From Anaerolineales bacterium (GTDB lineage: Bacteria; Chloroflexota; Anaerolineae; Anaerolineales; Villigracilaceae): DNA of 64,000 nt. The notes under the pieces were generated by a model that searched no databases, was not told the origin of the DNA, and worked only from the letters and a program-made list of their open reading frames with translations. The stretch lies in NCBI GenBank assembly GCA_015075275.1, contig JABTUU010000002.1, forward strand, positions 1,178,001 through 1,242,000, given 5' to 3'. Each line of letters opens with the position of its first letter. Within the stretch, counting starts at the first letter, position 1. The translations under genes and the position numbers were made by a program. This document shows positions 58,359 through 64,000 of the stretch, piece after piece.

Positions 58359-59939
58359 CTACGGATAATTATTGTTCCGGGGAGGTTTTTGAGTGGATGG
58401 GGGAGGCTCAAGAGGTGGAATTAATATATTCCCCTGGGCGATCAATTGATCATTCTGTTGGCGAACTTGCATGGTAATTGACGTATTCGATTTAACTTTT
58501 GGACCCGTGCAATAGTATTTGCTGACCGATCCGGAGATTTGCTTGCAAGGATATTTGGCGTTATTGATCGTAATGTACATGTTCGATATGCCCGATTGAT
58601 CAACCTGTAATGTAATCATAAGTTCTTGTTTGAGCAGACCGACAGAATAAACGCAAATATCTTCGTTTGATTTGTTGCAATAATTCAAGTCAATCGTCGT
58701 CGTGGTTGGGTTGAGATTCTGCGAACTCTGGGTTGGTTGCAGTGCGGTGTTCTTTTGTTCTGTGGGAGGTTTCGTTGGAACCGAAGGAGCAGTGGGGTTT
58801 GATACTCTTGTTGCGGTTGAAACGGGCTGATTCTGGTCTCCATTCCCATTTGCATATGCATACGCAAAAAATATGCCGACGCAGGCAATGCCTGTTAGGA
58901 CCAACATCCCAACAAGTCCTTGCAACCAGAAAGACTTTTGAGAAGACCTCACAAGTTTATCTTGCGTTCTCGACCCGCGTGTGAAAGAAAGCGCGTCTTC
59001 TGTTGCCGTTCGATCCTGGTCAATGGTATCCAGCGTCCCAGTGGGATATCTAGGCTCATTCGTTTTGTTTGGAGCAACGGAAGTGATGGATTGGGGGCCG
59101 GTCGATCCCCAAGTTAGTTCTTCCAATGCGTGCGCAAAGCCCCCAGCACTGGAATATCGTTCGCCAACCTTTTTTGACAATGCCTTAACTAACACCGCCT
59201 CTACCGTAGCGGGCAGGTTGGGGACAAAGTTTGTTGGTTTGGGCAAAGACTCATTCACATGCTTGAAAATCGTTTCCATTGGCGTATCGCCCAAAAACGG
59301 CTTTTGCCCGGTGATGAGTTCGTAAAATACCACGCCGAGGGAGTAGATGTCTGAGCGCAGATCGATCTCTTTGCCCAGCCCTTGTTCAGGTGACATATAT
59401 TCCGGCGTGCCGATTGTCGCGCGAGTACCTGTAAGATCCATGGTGGCATCTTCCTCGATGATCTTGGCAATACCGAAATCGGCCAGCATGGGCTCGCCCG
59501 ATTCGGTCAACAGGATATTTGAAGGCTTTACATCGCGATGGATAATATTGTGCTTATGGGCATATTCGAGCGCGTAAGCGATGGGGAGGAGCAATCGCGC
59601 CGCATTCTGCCAGGGCATTTTTTTGCCCAGAAATTTTTTGAGCGATCCCCCGCGCAAATATTCCATCACCAGATAGGGTTTCCCCTCATACTCGCCATAT
59701 TCAATCACCCCAACAATGTTAGGATGGGTGAGTTGCGCCAGTGACTTTGCCTCGCGTTCGAATCGCTTCAACGTCTTGTGAACGATCTCAGGCGCGAACC
59801 GCTCGATGCGGATCACTTTGATCGCCACTTCAGATTCGAGCCGCGTGGTAATCGCTTTGTATACGATCGCCATGCCGCCCTCGTCAATACGTTCCGTAAT
59901 ACGATACCGATCTATTTGTGTCCCGACTAGATCTGCCAT
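58359..59939 (-). CDS. Receptor Ser/Thr kinase with small unidentified external domain
   Basis: 526 residues. Kinase 12-270; the glycine loop is degenerate (RIDEGGMAIVYKA) but VAIKVI, HRDVKPSNIL, DFGIAK and GTPEYMSPEQ are intact. TM about 338-366, Thr/Pro linker, then a beta-rich external domain of about 85 residues (about 420-505) with two Cys pairs (YCNKSNEDICVYS and YPCKQISGSVSKYYC), probably disulfide-bonded, and a Pro-rich end. First gene of the minus-strand operon that runs toward the WXG-C39 gene. No clear promoter was found upstream. Confidence 0.88.
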   Translation of the reverse strand: MADLVGTQIDRYRITERIDEGGMAIVYKAITTRLESEVAIKVIRIERFAPEIVHKTLKRFEREAKSLAQLTHPNIVGVIEYGEYEGKPYLVMEYLRGGSLKKFLGKKMPWQNAARLLLPIAYALEYAHKHNIIHRDVKPSNILLTESGEPMLADFGIAKIIEEDATMDLTGTRATIGTPEYMSPEQGLGKEIDLRSDIYSLGVVFYELITGQKPFLGDTPMETIFKHVNESLPKPTNFVPNLPATVEAVLVKALSKKVGERYSSAGGFAHALEELTWGSTGPQSITSVAPNKTNEPRYPTGTLDTIDQDRTATEDALSFTRGSRTQDKLVRSSQKSFWLQGLVGMLVLTGIACVGIFFAYAYANGNGDQNQPVSTATRVSNPTAPSVPTKPPTEQKNTALQPTQSSQNLNPTTTTIDLNYCNKSNEDICVYSVGLLKQELMITLQVDQSGISNMYITINNAKYPCKQISGSVSKYYCTGPKVKSNTSITMQVRQQNDQLIAQGNILIPPLEPPPSTQKPPRNNNYP

Positions 59940-60112
59940 GATAACCTCATTTTGCCTATTTTACTGGAAATTACAGATTAAAGCTCGAAGTTTCTCCATG
60001 TTAATTCAATGCCATTTCATGGTTACAATACCTTTGCCAAAAAAATGATCTAAAAAAGTAGGGCATTTCGGTTAAAGTAGGTTTGCGAAAACAAATTTAC
60101 ATCGAGAAGCCT

Positions 60113-60630
60113 ATGAAAGAAATTGTAGCGCTGTTACAAAGCATTGCGCCAGTAATTTTCACGACAACCTTGCGGTAATTGAGGTAGGTCGTGTACGGCA
60201 TGTTGGTCGGTAATGGACGGATCACAATATTGGAATTGTCGCGTTGGACGGAGAAAGGCGGTAGTTACCGAACGATCCAACGGTTGTATCATACGCCGAT
60301 CTTGTGGTTGCAAATCCAATGGATTCTATTCACCCGTGAGTGCTTAGGCATTCGGGTTGCCACAATCATCCATACTGAAGATGTAACCACTTTTCTGGAT
60401 GAGATTATGCAAAAATGCAGTTCGTCCGTTTTTCTCCGCTCAGATAAGGGCAGTGAGTTCACGGCGAAATCTTCCCAGACCTGGCTTGCTACCAAGAGCG
60501 TTGGACCTGCTTTCATTCCGCTGCCGCATAGCTCGTTGAAGTACAAGACCCCAGTGGAATTCGCCGTCCAGTTCAATTCCCAAATCAAAACTGCTTACTC
60601 TCTCATTCCTGATGGACACAAAAACTAAAG
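60113..60630 (+). pseudogene. Chimeric transposase remnant
   Basis: Starts at ATG 60113 (MKEIVALLQSIAPVIF), has two in-frame stops (near 60176 and 60185), then reads as the start of a DDE transposase (YGMLVGNGRITILELSRWTEKGG). From about 60370 it changes to an IS3-type integrase end (FLRSDKGSEFTAKSSQTW ... PHSSLKYKTPVEFA). Two different IS relics are therefore joined in one frame by deletion. Confidence 0.7.
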
Positions 60631-60763
60631 CAGGTCAAACGAGCCCTTGAATGCCCCCATCTCTATTGAGAGGATTCAAGAGAGGCGATGAGACCAAGCG
60701 CTACAAAGAACAATGTTATTCATTTATACGACATCTTTCTATAGCGCTTGCAAAAACTGCGAA

Positions 60764-60796
60764 AGCGCCTCGTATTAGCAGAGGCGTTTTCGTTTT
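60764..60796 (+). terminator. Hairpin with T-rich tail
   Basis: Stem CGCCTC/GAGGCG extended by AAAG/TTTT pairs, loop GTATTAGCA, followed by TTTTCGTTTT. No intact gene lies just upstream. Confidence 0.6.
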
Positions 60797-60822
60797 AATC
60801 TCTTGTAGCTATCAAATATATC

Positions 60823-60856
60823 GAAGCGACAAACATCGTGAGATGTTTGTCGCTTC
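60823..60856. repeat. Perfect 15-bp inverted repeat with GTGA tetraloop
   Basis: GAAGCGACAAACATC and its exact reverse complement are separated by GTGA. No T-run follows. It lies in a 340-bp gene-free stretch between IS relics (60631-60970). Confidence 0.8.
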
Positions 60857-61003
60857 AGCTTTAAAGCCGCAATCGGATCAGCCCGGCGGGGTATATATCA
60901 TGTTTACGGCTATAAGTTTCGCCCCACATTGAACCACATTTAATATATACCACACCCTGTTCCCATAAAAGGGAGCGTCCAAGATAAGAAGTAAAATAGG
61001 GAG

Positions 61004-61354
61004 ATGAAATGTCCAAACTGTGGAGCAAACTGGCGGCAAAGGAAAGCAGGATTCAATCATTCAGGAAGCCAACGATACAAATGTGGAGAATGCGGGCGGG
61101 CCTATACGCCTGTGGCAAAGGAAAAAGGGTATCCGAAGGAAACACGCATGTTGGCGTTGCGGATGTATGTGGAAGGGAGTAGTCAGCGTTCAATTGCTCG
61201 CATCTTGAAGGTCAGTCCGCAAAGTGTCTCGAACTGGATCAATGTCTATGTAGCGCAATTGCCGCCAGCGCCAGTCCCTCGCAAGCCCAAAGTGGCAGAG
61301 TTGGACGAGTTGTACACCTTTTTGAAGCGTAAAAAAACAAAATCTACGTCCTGA
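61004..61354 (+). CDS. IS1-type transposase first frame (copy 3)
   Basis: 116 residues, zinc finger plus helix-turn-helix, nearly identical to copy 1 (one Ala-to-Val change in WINVYVAQL). The A7C slippery site is at 61331-61338. Confidence 0.9.
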   Translation: MKCPNCGANWRQRKAGFNHSGSQRYKCGECGRAYTPVAKEKGYPKETRMLALRMYVEGSSQRSIARILKVSPQSVSNWINVYVAQLPPAPVPRKPKVAELDELYTFLKRKKTKSTS

Positions 61355-61356
61355 CG

Positions 61357-61743
61357 GTGGTAGATCGAGCCACGCACTGCCTGCTGAGTTGGGATGCGGT
61401 CACGGAACGAAGCATAGCCAACCTGCAAGCCTGCCTCGAACGCGCCCCACAAGCCCGACAATACTATAGTGATGCGTTTCCAGGCTACGACAACTTGTAT
61501 TACGGCGCTCCCTATGAAATGCGCTCGGATAAAAAGGAAACCTATTCAGTCGAAGCCGTCAACGCGGATTTACGTCATTATCTCAAGCGGCTAGCGCGTA
61601 GGTCTCGTTGTTTTTCTCGTCGTCTGGATGCTTTACTCAAGAATCTGCGCCTCTTCGCATACTGCTACAACCAACGACAATTGATGAAACGACAATATCC
61701 GCAATACAATTTGCCGCTCATTGATTTCCTGTATCCTCTATGA
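61357..61743 (+). CDS. IS1-type transposase second frame (copy 3)
   Basis: 128 residues, catalytic part, intact and made by -1 frameshifting. Differs from copy 1 at a few residues (SIANLQACLE for SAANLQVCLE). Confidence 0.88.
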   Translation: MVDRATHCLLSWDAVTERSIANLQACLERAPQARQYYSDAFPGYDNLYYGAPYEMRSDKKETYSVEAVNADLRHYLKRLARRSRCFSRRLDALLKNLRLFAYCYNQRQLMKRQYPQYNLPLIDFLYPL

Positions 61744-61869
61744 TGGACACTCCCAGATAAGGAGCATTGTCTGCTTCAGAAATGATGAGGTGGTGAAGAG
61801 TCTGTCCGCGGCGGTGGGGATAATCAAAGAATTGATTTGAACATGAAAAGAGTGGTCATTGTCTATAAA

Positions 61870-61900
61870 GAACTCCGAGATTTCCAAAATCTCGGAGTTC
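61870..61900. terminator. Perfect 14-bp hairpin near HigB relic
   Basis: GAACTCCGAGATTT/AAATCTCGGAGTTC with a 3-base loop, just past the stop of the minus-strand HigB relic. Likely a terminator for that strand, though the T-run is weak. Confidence 0.6.
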
Positions 61901-61908
61901 TATTACAT

Positions 61909-62094
61909 TCATCCCGCCACTGCATACGGGCGGACTTCACGTTCCAGCCGTTTGCCGAGTTGATCTTCAGCAACATTCAGGTTGATCATGCGTAATTTAC
62001 GCAACGCTGCTTGCTGAATATTGGATGGCAACTTCCGCGAGCGTTCACGTTGATAAATTTTCTCTGTCTCGGCATCTTTGAAGGTTTTGATCAC
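61909..62094 (-). pseudogene. Truncated HigB/RelE-type toxin
   Basis: 61 codons. The first 36 (MIKTFKDAETEKIYQRERS ... LRKLRMIN) match the N-terminus of HigB mRNA interferases, normally about 92 residues; then a deletion leads to GKRLEREVRPYAVAG. The C-terminal RNase residues are missing and no HigA antitoxin gene follows. Confidence 0.7.
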
Positions 62095-62109
62095 ACGGCT
62101 ATTATATAG

Positions 62110-62295
62110 TGTGATGCGCTAAATGCCAAACGCTATACATCAAGATCCGATCAGTTCCTGCTTTCGGAGATAGAAAAGCTGGCGATTTTACATACCAATG
62201 CAGAAGTGCGTGCAAAAAATATTCTTAATGTGGCTGTCGTAATTGGAACGCATTTAGGTCCCAATGCCATTGGTTTTGCGGCAGTGAAAAAGTAA
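62110..62295 (+). pseudogene. DegV-family C-terminal fragment
   Basis: A frame without start that reads AILHTNAEVRAKNILNVAVV then IGTHLGPNAIGFAAVKK and stops, matching the end of DegV fatty-acid-binding proteins. The N-terminal two thirds are missing. Confidence 0.65.
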
Positions 62296-62344
62296 GGTTT
62301 AGAAACATATATAATACAAAACCTTAATTTGCATTGGAGGAAAC

Positions 62345-63478
62345 ATGAAAAAAGTTTTACTTGTTGTTTTAGTTTTGTTGATTGTCGCTTGCGCCCCGCA
62401 AGCAACGGTCGCTCCTGAAGTGACTGATACCTTAACGCCAATTGTAGAAACGCACCCCACTGCTACGGCAAGTGACGAAACGGACATTGAGGAAGAAAAC
62501 TTGCTGATGAGCGATGAAGAAATGACTGCGAAGATGGTGGCGGATTTTGCCAAAGGCAAGACCGAATTTCCTACCAATCTCAATCAGGAGCAGTACACTG
62601 CCTTTATGGAAGAATTGTTACGGGCTTTGGAAACTGGAGAGGTTGTGGATTTAGCAGATTTAAATGAAGCCAATCTAATCCAAATAAGCGAAGCTTTAAC
62701 TAATCAACTCAATTCTGCTAGAGATAAAAATCCAGCCGTTTACAATGGCGAAGCTGTCATTGATCCAGAAACTGGCAAGCTTCTCAACTATGATGGAAGC
62801 CCAGATAAATCTGAAGTTATAGAGATGTACTGGAGCTATGCGGGCAGAGATGAACAAGGCAACGTTAAAATGAGAAATGGCGAAGAAGTCATTACCATTC
62901 AAAATAGTGCTGGAATTGAAAATTGGGAAGAAATTTACACTGACCCCAATGACCCTAGAATTGAATGGCCAACTAACATTATAGCTGGAAAAAATATTTC
63001 TCCAGCCCAGATTTTAATGGGACCAGATAGACCAAATCCAGTTGTTTTAAGAATGGCCGTACCAATTGGAGAAACTATTGGTGAAGTATATGTAGAAGGT
63101 TACGGTAAAGCTTCAGGACTAAGAGTAATGATTTTGGAAGATGATGGAGCAGGTAACATTATTTTTGGTAAAGAAATGGTGGTCGTGGGAAGTCCAGTGA
63201 TTTTGTTGTTTGAAGGTGGTAAAAATACTGAAAGCGCAACAGCTGGAGCAGTCATTGCTGATTATTCTGGCTTTTGGAAAAACCTAGAACAATACGTTGC
63301 CCATTACATGGCAATTCCAACGAATCAGACCTCTGTTTTTGAAAGGGGTTATAAGGGATCTCCAGATAATTACACTGGACTTATTCATGGCCAAGAAGCT
63401 TTTGATGTGGTAAGTGGGGAAGATAGCAACGATAAGGACATTTTATTACTAGCTATAGCTTACCTAATGAAAAGGTAG
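62345..63478 (+). CDS. Lipoprotein of unknown function
   Basis: 377 residues. Signal peptide with lipobox VAC near residue 16, followed by a Thr/Pro/Ala tether (about 18-45) and a large acidic globular domain (50-375). Visible segments include EEMTAKMVADFAKG and an AVPIGETIGEVYVEGYGKAS region, but I recognise no family. GGAGG lies upstream of the ATG, and a TATAAT at 62310-62315 could be its -10. The gene is AT-rich compared with the kinase clusters. A GAACGGCG/CGCCGTTC hairpin (63484-63509) follows. Confidence 0.75.
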   Translation: MKKVLLVVLVLLIVACAPQATVAPEVTDTLTPIVETHPTATASDETDIEEENLLMSDEEMTAKMVADFAKGKTEFPTNLNQEQYTAFMEELLRALETGEVVDLADLNEANLIQISEALTNQLNSARDKNPAVYNGEAVIDPETGKLLNYDGSPDKSEVIEMYWSYAGRDEQGNVKMRNGEEVITIQNSAGIENWEEIYTDPNDPRIEWPTNIIAGKNISPAQILMGPDRPNPVVLRMAVPIGETIGEVYVEGYGKASGLRVMILEDDGAGNIIFGKEMVVVGSPVILLFEGGKNTESATAGAVIADYSGFWKNLEQYVAHYMAIPTNQTSVFERGYKGSPDNYTGLIHGQEAFDVVSGEDSNDKDILLLAIAYLMKR

Positions 63479-63542
63479 AAATAGAACGGCGACGTCCCCG
63501 CCGCCGTTCTCATGACTGGGCATAAAATCCACGGCAGCTTGA

Positions 63543-63574
63543 GCAAGAGGTCTAATATATAATAGACCTCTTGC
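63543..63574. repeat. Perfect 11-bp inverted repeat at IS5-like end
   Basis: GCAAGAGGTCT/AGACCTCTTGC with an AT-only 10-base loop. The right arm is continuous with the terminal sequence of the adjacent IS5-type relic, so it may be IS end plus a target duplication or a terminator. Confidence 0.65.
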
Positions 63575-63579
63575 AAAAG

Positions 63580-64000
63580 TCATGATTTGAGTTCCAGGTT
63601 GTAAATGGCTGCAATCAAATTGAAACGCAAACCAAAGCGTTTTCGCCGATTGCGGTAGCGTTCACTCAAGATCCGGAAGATTTTCAATTTGCGGATGATG
63701 TTCTCGATCACAATGCGTTTCTTGGATAACTTGCGATTGGCGGTCTTTTGTGCCGCGCTCAAAGGATGAAGTTTACTTTTCTTGGCCGGTGTCTGGCTAT
63801 TCGAGTGCAGACTGGACAATCCTTGGTAGCCAGCATCGGCTAAAATCCAATGTGTTCTGCGACCCTGAGCGACTTTGTTTGAACAACTGAAAATCATGGC
63901 AACTTCCGTGACAGAAGTCTGTGGCTAGGATTTGCTCGGTATTCAAGTCGGCCATCAACTGCGCTTTTGGGTATGGCGCTTCTTTTGCCGCTGTAATGCC
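63580..64000 (-). pseudogene. IS5-family (DDE_Tnp_4) transposase, frameshifted, partial
   Basis: The C-terminal 105 codons (63580-63897) are a good IS5-type end: ILADAGYQG, KKRIVIENIIRKLKIFR, RYRNRRKRFGLRFNLIAAIYN. Further upstream the frame shifts near 63870 to AQLMADLNTEQ ... HDFQLFKQS and shifts back near 63970 to RQKKRHTQK, so about 33 codons are out of frame. The gene runs off the window end. Confidence 0.8.

Larger units (their letters stand above)
60971..61754 (+). mobile_element. IS1-family insertion sequence, copy 3
   Basis: A complete 784-bp element like copies 1 and 2. Its flanks are CCATAAAA on the left and AGATAAGG on the right, so no target duplication is seen. This suggests that recombination or deletion joined different flanks after insertion. 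Confidence 0.93.

Noticed and set aside
61909..62094. Functional HigBA toxin-antitoxin system
   Set aside because: The toxin frame lacks the C-terminal half of HigB and no antitoxin gene follows.
1..64000. DGR reverse transcriptase or template repeat inside the window
   Set aside because: No reading frame shows reverse-transcriptase motifs, and no A-rich copy of the variable region was found by eye. The DGR hypothesis therefore requires components elsewhere.
1..64000. CRISPR array, tRNA or rRNA genes
   Set aside because: No regularly spaced direct repeats of CRISPR type and no cloverleaf or rRNA-like sequence was noticed.

Overview
The window looks like a chromosomal segment of a Chloroflexota bacterium of the Anaerolineae type. 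This is inferred from the style of the genes: arrays of transmembrane Ser/Thr kinases with FGE/C-lectin or PD40 sensor tails, peptidase-MA proteins with LysM domains, Zn-ribbon/OB-fold and DUF3597 proteins, and (A/S/T/P)-rich linkers. No rRNA, tRNA or other taxonomic marker is present, so the assignment is tentative.

Region 1 (1-13,151): a minus-strand block of two-component signalling genes. It holds a dCache-HAMP-GAF sensor (cut by the window edge and frameshifted), a TrpX-type binding lipoprotein, a REC-REC-GAF-PAS histidine kinase, a translationally coupled GAF histidine kinase/response regulator pair, a membrane protein with an SH3b tail, and a coiled-coil protein. An IS1-family element separates them from a divergent Ras-like GTPase/class III cyclase pair.

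Region 2 (13,152-15,493): an internally deleted transposon, a DUF3597 gene, a DUF35 gene and a decayed comM fragment.

Region 3 (15,494-30,629): a long plus-strand phospho-signalling cluster. It contains an FHA-FHA-ABC exporter (Rv1747-like architecture), five receptor Ser/Thr kinases with different extracellular domains, a LysM metallopeptidase and a PP2C phosphatase. A Roco (LRR-Roc-COR) GTPase follows on the minus strand.

Region 4 (33,645-59,939): a type VII (WXG100/ESX-like) secretion locus merged with Ser/Thr phospho-signalling. It encodes a three-domain EccC-type ATPase, two small WXG100 proteins, a YukD-FHA fusion, three large proteins with WXG-like N-termini (CHAP hydrolase, C39-like peptidase, hydrophobic protein), two EspG-like putative chaperones each directly downstream of such a substrate, a VWA-FHA protein, a PP2C phosphatase, a polytopic GT-C-like protein and five more receptor kinases. 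EccB, EccD, EccE and MycP are not seen.

The most unusual signal is that two receptor-kinase genes (18,209-20,068 and 42,948-44,849), 23 kb apart and on opposite strands, end in a nearly co-linear 110-bp segment. Differences are confined to 17 codons bracketed by perfectly identical flanks, followed by a shared 40-bp 3' sequence and hairpins. This is the signature of variable regions of a diversity-generating retroelement (DGR). Its reverse transcriptase and template repeat would have to lie outside the window. Fossil FGE C-termini downstream of two other kinases suggest that kinases here exchange sensor domains.

Region 5 (59,940-64,000): an insertion-sequence graveyard with a third IS1 copy, IS3-like and IS5-like pseudogenes, decayed HigB and DegV fragments, and one intact lipoprotein gene.
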